Part shown: positions 50,064-61,232 of the stretch, in pieces
Position numbering within the stretch: position 1 is the stretch's first letter
Layout of the letters: each line of letters begins with the position of its first letter
Assembly (NCBI RefSeq): GCF_032854445.1
Contig: NC_088300.1
Span: 59,744,984-59,808,983 of the forward strand
Length of the DNA: 64,000 nucleotides
Source: Liolophura sinensis
Lineage: Eukaryota > Mollusca > Polyplacophora > Chitonida > Chitonidae
Direction of reading: 5' to 3'
Position numbers and translations under genes: made by a program
Notes under the pieces: generated by a model
Databases searched by the model: none
What the model was told of the DNA's origin: nothing
Seen by the model: only the letters and a program-made list of their open reading frames with translations

Positions 50064-50580
50064 ATTGCTTTAAGAGCTGTCGGAATTTTTCCGTGTAAAT
50101 GCTATCCGAAGCATGACTGACTTCCAACGGTACACCCGTATTTCAACTGGTACACATTGTGCCCTTCTCCTGGCAAACCTAAGTTTGTTCCTATAGAAAC
50201 ACAACCAAGGCTATAGTCCCTTCCCGTTCACGAAGCTGCTTCTGTTAACTTCAACAATCTTCAAATCCAAGCGATGAAGAAAGTATATCCACCATGGCTG
50301 GAATCGAAGTAGACTATACTATAATTGCTTTAAGAGCTGTCGGAATTTTTCCGTATAAATGCTATCCGAATGTAAGACTGACTTCCAACGGTACACCCGT
50401 ATTTCAATTGGTACACATTGTGGCCTTCTCCTGGCAAACCTAAGTTTGTTCCTATAGAAACACAACCAAGGCTATAGTCCCTTCCCGTTCACGAAGCTGC
50501 TTCTGTTAACTTCAACAATTTTCAAATCCAAGCGATGAAGAAAGTATATCCACCATGGCTGGAATCGAAGTAGACTATAC
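50064..50580. repeat. 260-bp tandem duplication
   Basis: Two copies (50064-50323 and 50324-50580) differ at only a few positions, so the duplication is fairly recent. The unit holds no convincing open frame. Confidence 0.96.
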
Positions 50581-50759
50581 ATGTAGCCCAAACGATAGAC
50601 CCGACTTGGATCTTAATTATATCGCATAAATAACAAAAGTGATTATTTCAACTTTACCTCCAGTCTTATACAAAACAATATGTCAAGGGATTCTAGACAT
50701 GGCGGTTACAGATCACACGACCTTAATATACTGCATATACGGTTATATGACAGTGAAAC

Positions 50760-51360
50760 TAAGCAGATCTTATGACATTTAAGGAGACGTGGGGGAAAAT
50801 AAGCAAGATATTGGTGAGAATAAGCGCACCTTGGTGACGATAAACGGATCTTATGACAATCAAGGGAGTCATGGTGACAATAAAAGGATCTTGTAACAAT
50901 AACGGCACTTTGGTGACAGTAAGCGGATCTTATGACAATTAAGGGGGCCTTGGTGACAACAAACGGATCTTGTGACAATTAAGCGCACCTTGGTGACAGT
51001 TAATGGATCTTTTGACAATTAAGGGGACCTAGGTGACAGTAAGCGGATCTTGTGACAATTAATGGGAGTTTGGTGACAGTAAGCGGATCTTGTGGCAATC
51101 AAGGAAATCTTGGTGACAATAAACGGATTTTGTAACAATTAAGGTAACCTCGGTGACAATAAACAGATCTGGTGACAATTAAGGGGACCTTGGTGAGCAG
51201 TAAAGGGATTTTGTTACGGTTGAGGAGACCTTGGTGAAAACAAGCCAATCTTGTGACAGTTACGGGGGCATTGGTGACAGTAAGTGGATCTTGTGACAAT
51301 TAAGGCGGCCTCGGTGAGAGTAAGCGGAGCTCTGGTGTCAGTAAGCGGGACCTTGGTAAA
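50760..51360. repeat. ~40-bp tandem array, diverged
   Basis: About fifteen units of GGTGACAGTAAGCGGATCTT followed by GTGACAATTAAGGGGACCTT. The two half-units resemble each other (GGTGACARTAA / GTGACAATTAA), suggesting an older ~20-bp repeat. Minus-strand open frames here are repeat-derived. Confidence 0.92.
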
Positions 51361-52444
51361 CTGTATGAACTGAAGACTGCCTCTGTTTTACAGCAAGGTC
51401 CATACATGTATTGTACGCCTTCGTTTGTATTTTTGGCAAATGAATGAACTCGGACAGCCACATTTTACTACTGGTAAACAAAACTTCCTCTCTGTGCCAT
51501 TTACACCACCAATACGGATAAATCACGGGCGTTGGTAAGATATAGTTTTGTATAATGAACTACGCTGACTGTTCCTAACCATAAAGCCATAGTAATATCA
51601 GGGTCAGACTAGGATTCGGTAAGCAGGTGGTCAAACGACAGGCCAGGCAACCACTTCATCAAGCTTGACTTCACATAAAAATGCTACCTACACAAGCTTT
51701 TCAACTGAATAATAACCCACTTCAGGAGAGAACTACATAGACGACTGGCCACGAAAGGATCCAGAGACCATACTTAAGCCATGTCTGCGGACTGTGGCAT
51801 GCTGGAGAGCCTGAGGAGAGAGAGGATTGTCATTTATTAATGGGGGTACTTGGTCAGTTATGAACAAACGTCGATAGGTTCAGTGCTGTATAGCGTTTGT
51901 GAGCCGCTGAGTGCAGTAAACATCCACGGGTATGTACACTCGCTCACGAGACCCCTGATTCCAGGGTGTTACGCGATATAAGACCCATTGCCAGACAGTG
52001 ACTTGTATCTAAAGTACCCTTTGTTTCCGGACCAATCCTCTTGGAAACACGCAACTCAATGAAAAGCACATGGCTTGAAGGAATTATGTATTACGTGAAC
52101 TTTTGAAAATAAACGTGGTTTGGATTTTTAAAGCGTCCGTTTGATCACTGATATCATTTGTCTGCGGATCTTATTATTAATATAATTTGTCTGCGGATCT
52201 AAAAATGAATTATGTATTTCGATCTGCTTGTATGCAAAGCTTTTGGAGCATGCCTTGTAGTCGGTGAATCATGCAAGGAATGAATACATACATATATATA
52301 TATATATACGTTGGAGGTACTGCTTTTTGAAAGAATCATCCACATTTTTCTCTGTGTAATAATTTAGATAATTTTACTTCATATTAAAGTTGCAATATGT
52401 ATGTATGTATGTATGTTTGTATGTATATATGTATACTTGGGTTT
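51361..52444. other. Non-coding DNA with microsatellites
   Basis: No gene seen. A (TA)n run lies near 52290-52308 and a (TATG)n run near 52396-52432. Confidence 0.5.
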
Positions 52445-52731
52445 TTACTTCGGACTTAAAAATTTTCAGTCATTTGACGACGAGGAGTCATTAGGTGTGT
52501 GTGTACATGTATTGTCCCTTTTTGTGGCACAGCGAGTTTGCCACCACTGAAGTATCGTGCCAAAGATTCCAGACATGACACTCCCAAAGAGTCACATTAT
52601 CCTTAACCAGTCCTGTTTCCTAGCTCTAACCTATTAGTGCTGAGTGCCAAGCCAGGTAGCAACAAGTACCATTTTTGGTATCAACCGAACCGTGCGGGCG
52701 CTTGAATCATTAGGCCACCGAAACGGTTCAG
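52445..52731 (-). mobile_element. Second SINE family, near full length
   Basis: On the minus strand an A-box-like GGTGGCCTAATGATTCAAGC lies near 52715. The body has cttgttgctacctggcttgg and aggaaacaggactggttaag, and it ends at gactcctcgtcgtcaaatga with a degenerate tail. The B box is eroded. Confidence 0.8.
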
Positions 52732-55384
52732 GTGCAATGTGAATAAATCAGCCAATAAGAGATTCAGTTGACTGTGTGAGTTATAATTTGAGTGACTCAT
52801 CTAATATTAGATTCCGTTGACAGTTTTGGTTATCATTTGAATACTTCACTTAATACTGATTTAGGCTTATCAGTGTTATAACTGTGTTATAAGTATAACT
52901 TTTAATACAGATACCATTAGTCAAATAAGAAACATTTGACATTTCTTAAACAGTCCATAACACAGAAAAGCCAATTGTAATATAGGCTGAATCTCCCGTA
53001 AGTAAACAAAGTTGTCAAAACAACATTTTGTGAACATACATGTTGACATATAAGCGCGTGGTTGTCTTGACCTACAACCTTTCTGGATTTCATTTCACTG
53101 TCTGAATCAGTTGATATCACATTTTCAGATACTGTCCCTATCATGCATCAGGTAAGCTGATCAATTTAAAGCTCGTAGACAACACTACACGTATATTTAT
53201 ATTTCTATCCGATAGACATTGGTTTTGTAAGCTGCACACCACGGCGGTGCCTCAATATACTACCTGATGTACATCATGGACAGATACAGACATGTGGGTC
53301 ATCGATTTGAATTCACATGGACCTTGAACGGTTCCAGTTCATATTATACAGAGGAGTAAAGGTCGTCATGTTTGATTCACTCTGTTTCACATGTTTAACT
53401 GTTACAAAGAAGTATAAGAACCAAAAAAAAAAAAAACAAACAATTATTATATAGAGGAGTGAAGGTCGCCACCTCTGTTCGATTTCTCATACCCGTAATT
53501 TTTCTCTCTTGTGTATATTTTCCTCAACATCTCATCAAAATGCCAACACGATTTAATCTCCATATCACGCATAACCAGGAAGATTGGCGTCATCCGATTG
53601 CACAACCTTCTGATCGGTGGCGTATTCTCGCGGGTAGGCACGAGACCGTCTTGACAGACAGCTTGTCAATTGTAGTCATGATTTCCAGGCACTAACGATT
53701 CCCAGCTGACTCACGTTCCTAGCAATGGTGTAACAAAGCAATTTAACTGATGTGTGGGAGCGTCAAGTCCCATAAGTATGCAGGGTATTTCTTTCAGACA
53801 CGGTTAGACCCATGAGGCCGTTACAGCTTACATATATTATCTGGCGTTTTTCTGTCTGAAAACTACTTTATTCGTCAAAAGATTTCAGTACATAACCGTT
53901 TTCAGTTAAACATACGTATGGAAACTATCCGATTCGATGGAGCATAGATCGAAAGGGTGCATGGTCCAATGGCTTCAAATCAACATTCCCAGTGTACAGA
54001 TACCACAAAGTTTTTCTTTTTACTCCTCAAAAAAACACACATAACAAACAGTTTCTTATATGAAGAGATGAAGAACGACTGAAGTATAATAGTGTCTATA
54101 TTTATACGTGTTTGAAATTTAGATATTCTTGCTAGAAATTTAGATATTCTTGCTAGAAATTTAGATATTCTTGCTAGAACTTAGCGGAACCTTCATCAGA
54201 TAATTTCAGTTCAGTGCATACAGGGGACGTTTCAAGACAAAGAGAAGATTCGTATTGTCAAGAACAAAACATCAACAGAAACTGCAGTCAAGCAGTTAGT
54301 GTTACATGATGTTTTACCTTGTAGTAATGACTGGCCTGTGTCATGAGTTAAGTGTAGACTTTAAGCACTACTACAAAGCGTTTTGAGTCACTTCCGTAGA
54401 GGTTTGAAGCTTGTGATGCATATCTTCAGGGATTGGCTGAAAAATCTAACCGCATGTTAACAGTCACTAGAACACTCTGAATACAGATGTCATAACATAT
54501 GGCGGTCATTCAAAACAATGCTTAGATTATCATAGATAGTTCTTTATATTGTTTCAATCCAATTGTCCTCTGGATGCTGCACCAAACACAAACCACTAAA
54601 CATTCCTGTACAGGTTACTAGGTCATACGAACTGATTTGTGTTATTTTAAGTCAGCGGAAAATATCGAAGCGAATTTCTGCGTCAAATTCTTTGTTGAAG
54701 GAAAGGTGGTTAATATCCATAATCCATTTAAAACATTGGATATTTTCGACTGAAAATAAATTATCTCAAATAAATTTGTTTTAACCAAGCGAGAACAGCT
54801 AAGCATTGCTATTGGGCCCAGGTGAATGTACAGTCATATAATATGAGCGTATACATGTAGCATTACCATGATAGAAAATATTTATGACTTGTGCAGGACA
54901 TTTTTAATAGGGTCTGATATTTGATGACCGATCTAGATGGCGACTAATTTACCTATGCATGGCTATACAATAGACAGACACTGTGAAAAGCATGTGTATT
55001 ATTTTGTGTAACATTAAACATTCACAATGCATATTATATACTGTTTTAGACTCATATAGTCGTACGTAGGGTTAATAATGATAATAATTAATAACTGGAG
55101 GCATCACCACGTACATTTAAAAGGCTTCCCAAGCTTTCGACCCTCTTGATTTGATTTCTTCTTCATTGTTGTAGCTGGTATGCATAGTGTTATGTGTAAC
55201 AACAAATGTAAGTCTAGAGTCATAGCAGTAAGTGTATTGTTGGGTGTAACGTTTAGCATCAAGCAGTTTAAGTACCATTATGTGAGACTTTAAACAATCG
55301 GCTGAGAATAACTGAGAATAGTGTGTTGTCATTTATTAATTTAAATAATAGAGTGATAACGATATGTGTATTGATATGTATAAC
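52732..55384. other. Non-coding DNA
   Basis: No gene recognised. At 54115-54178 the 21-bp unit AAATTTAGATATTCTTGCTAG is repeated three times. Confidence 0.5.
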
Positions 55385-55850
55385 TTTAAACAGTTGACTG
55401 ATATGTGTGCGTGTGTGTGTGTATTGTTATGTTATTTGTGAATTTGAGCAATCGACTCATCACGATGGTGATGTGTATTGTTATGTGTGAATTTGAGCAA
55501 TCGACTCATCACGATGGTGATGTGTATTGTTATGTGTGAATTTGAGCAATCGACTCATCACGATGGCGATGTGTATTGTTATGTGTGAATTTGGGCAATT
55601 GGCTCATCACGATAGCTATATGTATTGCTATATGTGACTGAGCAAATGAGTGATCACGATAACTGTGTGTATTGTTATGTGTGACTTTGAGCAATGGACT
55701 GGTAACGATAGCGGTGTGTGTTGTTACGTGTGACTTTGAGCAAATGAGTGATGACAGTTACGGAGTGTATCGTTATTTGAGCAATGGCCTTATCAGTATA
55801 ATGATGTTTGTTGTTACGTTGACTTTAAACAATGGAGAACGATAATTACT
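55385..55850. repeat. 49-bp tandem array decaying rightwards
   Basis: Nine to ten units of GTGTGAATTTGAGCAATCGA, then CTCATCACGATGGTGATGTG, then TATTGTTAT. Central units are nearly identical, while those after about 55600 are diverged and length-variable. Confidence 0.93.
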
Positions 55851-56584
55851 GTTTCTGATAACGGTATGTGGATGTCTTGTGGTGCTCGTTCATTCCGCAA
55901 ACCCGGCTCTGTGTTCTGGTATGCGGATACTACGGGGAAGGTCTCCGAGGACATAACTCAATGTGAACATCATATGTCTGAGAAATACCTGGTGATTCAT
56001 CTAGAAAGCAAATACCGGGGCTAAAGTACAATCCAGTCTTTGGGCTGGTAATGGTGATTCCACGCTGTTAATGGTTAACGGGTGTAGACTAATGGTCTGG
56101 ATATACTAACTGGTGTGTATTTTGAAACACAGTATGTTGTATTGCTCACTGCTCCGGGGTCTGCCGTGGATTATAGCCCTTCACTCCACGCCACCTTTTT
56201 TCTATTGCAGCTCTAACCTATAAAGTTAAAGGCCGGCTGTTGTAACCACGTGTGTTCAGTCTGTAGCGAGTGTGTTCAACGAGTGCAAATAAGCTTTATT
56301 TAAAATGATCCACCCAAACATTTTTGCGAATCCAACATCTGAAATACTTTTTGAAAAGCTGAAATTTCTCGTTGATTTATGTCCTGAATATTTAGCATGT
56401 ACCTGCATCTCCACGTAATAATGACACAGTATCTGACTTTCAAGGGGACGAAGCTCTTGAATAACAAATATACATTTATATTGAAAAAATTCATTTACTG
56501 TGTTACGTTTTAAAGAAAGTTTCTACTATCTGTGAACTAAATATTCTTGGACACAATGACTGCCGCCAATTAATGCTGTCACTA
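55851..56584. other. Non-coding DNA
   Basis: Nothing recognised. Confidence 0.45.
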
Positions 56585-56762
56585 CGAATTCAAGTCCAGC
56601 CCATGATGGCTTCCTGTCCTGTCGTGCGTGCATGGGAAGGTTTTGCAACAACCTGCGGATTGTCGTGGGTATCCTCTGGGCTCTTCCCGGTTTCCTCTCA
56701 CCATAATGCTGGCCGCCGTGATATGAAATATTCTTAAAACATTAACCAGTTAAATAAATAAA
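56585..56762 (+). mobile_element. tRNA-headed SINE, 5'-truncated
   Basis: The only plus-strand copy of the first SINE family here. It starts within the B box (gaattcaagtccagcccatg) and runs through ttcctctcaccataatgctg to an AAATA tail. The A box is missing. Confidence 0.85.
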
Positions 56763-59685
56763 TATTCTTGGCGATATTGAACATTCTTAAATATTCGATA
56801 TTCTACCTGCATCGTTAACAAATCGTTTCTGTATATAGATGTTTGAAAAATACATGACAAACGATGGCACTTGATGGGGTTAATTGTTATCAATTCTAAT
56901 CAATACTTTGCCTTCAATATATGAGGCAAATTTTAAACCCACTTAATGACTGAGGCATAAATAAATTAATTGAACTGTATATGACTATATAATATCTTTA
57001 TATTGGAACATACTTTTTTCCCTTCCGCATGCAGATGTTAGAAAACGACTCTTGATCTTATACAACGACTCTTGATCTTAGGCAAAGAGTGTTGATCTTA
57101 GACAACGACAGTTGATAGCGAAAGCTGATCGTAGATAACCACTGTTGACGCCTAACAACGTCTGTATTCATGTATTAATTAATTGTACTGATGAGCTGTC
57201 GACAAGGAAATAATTCAATTTTTCTCCAAGATATAAGATATGTACATGTATACGGTAATGGGAATTCTTGCAAATGGACGTAACAGTCTTGGTCTTGGAG
57301 GCGACTTGAATTAGTTTGGGCCTTTGGCCATGTAAATGTGTATGGTAATGATGCGCCTTTACAACTGCGGGGTGAGGTATTGAGCCGACGTCTTGACCCA
57401 GTTTATCTCTAGCTGCCCCCGTCCCACGGGGAAAAGCCCATCCATCCTGGTAATTCAACCCTTCGTTTACCAGCAGCTGCCCACTATATATGCGGTAGAT
57501 GTAGTATACAGATGGAGTAAACTCAAGGCATTTCTCATGTACACCCTTAACCGCGACGGAAATGGAGTAAACAATTTCAGGACCTCGCCCGTTGTAACCG
57601 CAGTGTAAAATAGGTCTCCACTTTAAGTAACTCAACAACGTGCAGTTGTACCGGGACCAGAGCGTTCCGTTCGTGCAAGTCTAGGTAAGTTTTACCAGTT
57701 ATTCCTTTGTTCTTGAAAGACGTTGGGAGGTGGAACATGCTTAATTTTGGAATGCACACGGTCCCAGCGTCGTGCAGCGTGTTATTTTGTTGGTCGCGTA
57801 CGTCCATGTTGTTGTTGCTCTCAGGCATCTCGGCGCTCTTTCCCCCAGCGCGTGTGTGACTTAATACAATGTAGCCCGCGCAATCAACATTGCCAACTTT
57901 TGTTGCGATGATTTCGTCGATTGTGATCTGTAGGGTAGGGAGATGCATGTTGGAATGCGAATAAAGGCCATTGTATCGTAGCATTTACAAGGCGAGTCTA
58001 CAAATATACTGAGTCAGGGAATCCTTTTTTTCTTAGCACAGAAAGTAAGCCGGTAGACTATATGTGAGTCAACAACTGAGCTCTCCGGTTTCTTCCGGTA
58101 GAGTCTGTTAAGTATATAAACGGCTTGTTGTCTGATTAGGATAATGTTTAACGATACCAGCTGTCAAGGGTGGACTGACTATGATGTAACCAGTGATCCC
58201 AAAGTTCCCGTTATAAGTACACTACTATACACACAGTCTAGACATGGCAGCAGGTTTGTAACTTTACTACATGTCTATTTTTGCTACCGGATTTCTGCTT
58301 TAATGATGCTTTTTTCATACAGATATGTGTTTTTGTAGCATTATATACAGCTTGCGAATGCTCTTATAACGACGAACACAGGCCACCGCGGCTTTCAGTG
58401 TTATCGCGAACTCCTGAGAGTTTACTCTGCACATACCTATATAGCATGCTGAGCTAATTCCCACCTCTCGGAAAGCGCCAAAACTTCTCCCGGTGAAGTG
58501 ACTTGCTCGTAATGCCTTATAACAAACACTGACAGAGAAGAGTTTTGAGTAGCACTTGTTACACACAGTATATCAGTCCGTCAACTTAGTTTACAATGAT
58601 TTACCCGACATCTGTACACTCAAAGCAGCCCCTGGAAGATGTGTTGTAGGGGGCTGTATATTCATCGTGTTGAATTAGATCACCGCATTGGACATATGAA
58701 CAGTTGCAATCAAAGCACAACTAATATATATATACATATATTTTTTTTATTATTATCGAGAACTTATATACTAGCATAGAACACGATTTGAACACTGATT
58801 TCACTCATTCGCCTAGAACATACTTCACGCCTTTTCGACATCGTTGAAAACTTTTGACTTCTTCTCTTTGCGTGATTTCGTACTGTATACACGCTCTTGC
58901 TTTAACCGTCGTTTTGGGAATTGGCCTTGTGAGTATTGACCTGGCAGTTCCATATTGGTTGACGACTGATATACGAATGTCTGTTTTGACACATAAATAC
59001 AACATAGTCAAAAGATAAAAAAAACATAGGTTACTCAGTTATGTTTAAAAATGATAAGTAAAGAAAACAATAATATCATCCATACAGTTTTAAGTTGGTG
59101 TATGAGTACTAGCTCTCTTTCCATGATTATGTATGACCCTAAATCATCAAAATCATTCTAACTATATAGTATATCATATTAGATTTGAAATTTGAAAACA
59201 TGATGTATTGTTCATGAGGATGTACATAAAATGACCTGTTCAGATCAGATAACATTCTTCTAAAATATGCCAAAACATACATTGTGTATGAATGTTGCTG
59301 AAAAGTTCATTTATTAGGCAATTAATTAATTATTTAGGCCTTTCTAAAAAAAATACTGCACTTTTATGACAGCAGACAGATTTGTAGGTAGATGTAATAG
59401 CCGCACCCCGGGCTCTAAAAACTTTTTTCCTGGTTAAAATTGGCAGCCATGTCAGAAAAGGCTGTGTTGGAATGGGGTTCGTCTTTTCGCATTTTTCGAA
59501 GTGAAGGTTTTTGCGCTGTCTTTTGTGGCCTATTCTGCTGATGAAATGAAATGTCTATTAATACCATTGTATCACCCTTTACGCAAATGTATATATGTTC
59601 TCGGGTCCATCCTGGACATATTGCCAGCGAGAAGGTAATGGCGATGCTTATCAGTGGTGTAATTATGATCGGCTTTTAATTCCAG
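56763..59685. other. Non-coding DNA upstream of the potassium channel exon
   Basis: Holds a ~21-bp degenerate repeat at about 57045-57150 (ACAACGACTCTTGATCTTA). The two overlapping minus-strand frames at 57168-57984 (156 and 135 codons) show no recognisable domain and are not called as genes. An (AT)n run lies near 58724-58740. Confidence 0.45.
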
Positions 59686-60174
59686 AATTACTCCGGCTTA
59701 CTGCCACGAAGCGGGGACGAGGAGTGTCGGGGATATACACCATGTCGGCAACAGCGGAGAATGGTCAGCCCGAAGATCCAGAGGAAGATTGTCCCGCAAA
59801 GTGCCGGAAGTTTCTTCAAGCCATCTATAGTATATTTGCATCAAACTTTGGTCTCCTTCTCTTATTAATCGCATACACGTGCGCAGGCGCAGCTCTGTTT
59901 GCAACTCTAGAATCACCCCATGAACAAAGCCTTAAAGAGAAAATCAAAGAAGAACGAGAGAATATTGTCCGAGTATTGATGAACTTAACCTTGGAGTTCG
60001 ACTCACTGCAGGTCAACCAGACCAACTGGACGGATGTTACCCGAGAAACCTTGGTTAAATATGAGAGTATCATTTACGAGGCGTACAAAGACGGCATGAT
60101 CAGCCACTCCACTGATAACATATGGAGTTTTTACGGCGCTCTATTCTTCTGTGGTACGGTGTATACAAGTATTG
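59686..60174 (+). CDS. Two-pore-domain (K2P/KCNK) potassium channel, N-terminal exon
   Basis: K2P channels carry background K+ current at the plasma membrane; each subunit has four membrane helices and two pore loops. From ATG 59742, 144 codons plus one base encode an acidic, Cys-containing N terminus, TM1 (FGLLLLLIAYTCAGAALFATLE, about residues 36-57), an extracellular helical cap (57-126) with sequons NLT 81, NQT 92 and NWT 95, and the first pore helix and filter start (WSFYGALFF..., TVYTSIG). The exon ends one base into the filter glycine codon, before GTAAGT; a phase-1 intron here is typical of KCNK genes. The YG of the filter, TM2-TM4 and pore 2 must lie beyond the window, as none was found to 64000. 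An acceptor TTTTAATTCCAG ends at 59685 and keeps frame with ATG 59742 for a phase-1 upstream exon, adding 19 residues; otherwise ATG 59742 is the start. Subfamily not assigned. Confidence 0.9.
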
Positions 60175-60864
60175 GTAAGTATAAGTCACCTTATTATGTA
60201 GAAAATTCTTTTTGATACGTACTTTCCTCTGACAATAGAAACACATGGCGTAATGATCTATTTCTTCAGAGCAAGAGATGTAAAATTCGACACTAAAAAA
60301 GAAAGGACACTGGTAAAATTCGTACAGAAAGGTCACCCAGGTCACGGTAAGAAGGCAGCAAGTGATGACTGAATAAACAAAAGCTCTGTCTCAGGTTTTC
60401 TTTCTATTAATACTTAATACGTATGCACTCTGTGTACATGCCTGGGAGGACAGCCCCGTGTATCGCTCTCGTTGCCAAGGTTAAAGTTGACCACTGTTGA
60501 AAGTGATGTAATGCAAGCGCTTAAGGGCGCATGTGCTGTGAGGAGCATGTCGTGCTGTTGTAGACCAAGCTACTATCCACTATAAAACCTTTCTGATTCT
60601 AAATATTGAACTTGCCTCGTGGCTTTCAGATCAGCATGCAGGCTGGTGTAAAAAGGCATAAGAAATATGATTCCTAGGTTCTAACTGCCATAGAGCCCTT
60701 GTACTTTACCAATACTCGACATATCACTGTGTGTGAGCGTATACAAACACTGGTACATGAACTAATAACGGTAAATTATAGTAGATAAATGTTTAAGAAA
60801 GTGAATTGTTTTTCGTCTAATTCAGCAATGTGCAACAACCACAATGTGCAATATCATAACGTCA

Positions 60865-61060
60865 TCTATTTATCTATTTGATTGATATTTACCAACGTAA
60901 ACTTATGAACTGTTTACTTATATGACGGCACTGGGTCATGTTTGTTGGTGGAGGAAATCAGAGCGCCCGCAGTACACAACCGTTCTTTGACAACCGTACC
61001 TGTCAAACCCCCTGACTTCAAACCGCTGCCGAAACAGTGAAATTTGAATACACAGCCTCA
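60865..61060 (-). repeat. Diverged SINE-like sequence
   Basis: Starts like the first SINE family's tail (tctatttgattgatatttac, cacttatatgacggca reading cgg). It loses similarity beyond ggtggaggaaatcagagcgc. It may be an old copy or a related family. Confidence 0.4.
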
Positions 61061-61088
61061 TTGGTGAAATGCCGACAGCCACAACAGG

Positions 61089-61232
61089 GGCCGGTCGTTC
61101 AAAAGTGTATTAGGCTTAAAGTTGTATTTACTTTAGCTCAGACTATTTTGTGCCATTTTTTGTATATTAGGATGAGACTGGTATTAAGAATTAAGTTCAA
61201 CTTTTGATACACTTTCGAATAACCGAACCCGG
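61089..61232. repeat. MITE-like element with terminal inverted repeats
   Basis: The left end GGCCGGTCGTTCAAAAGTGT and the reverse complement of the right end (GCCGGGTTCGGTTATTCGAA, then AGTGTATC) match over about 22 bp. The interior (AAGTTGTATTTACT / TTAAGTTCAACTTTT) is also partly self-complementary. No coding capacity. Confidence 0.65.

Noticed and set aside
57168-57984. Minus-strand frames of 156 and 135 codons
   Set aside because: No recognisable domain, signal or convincing splice sites. They overlap each other in different frames, and length alone is not enough.
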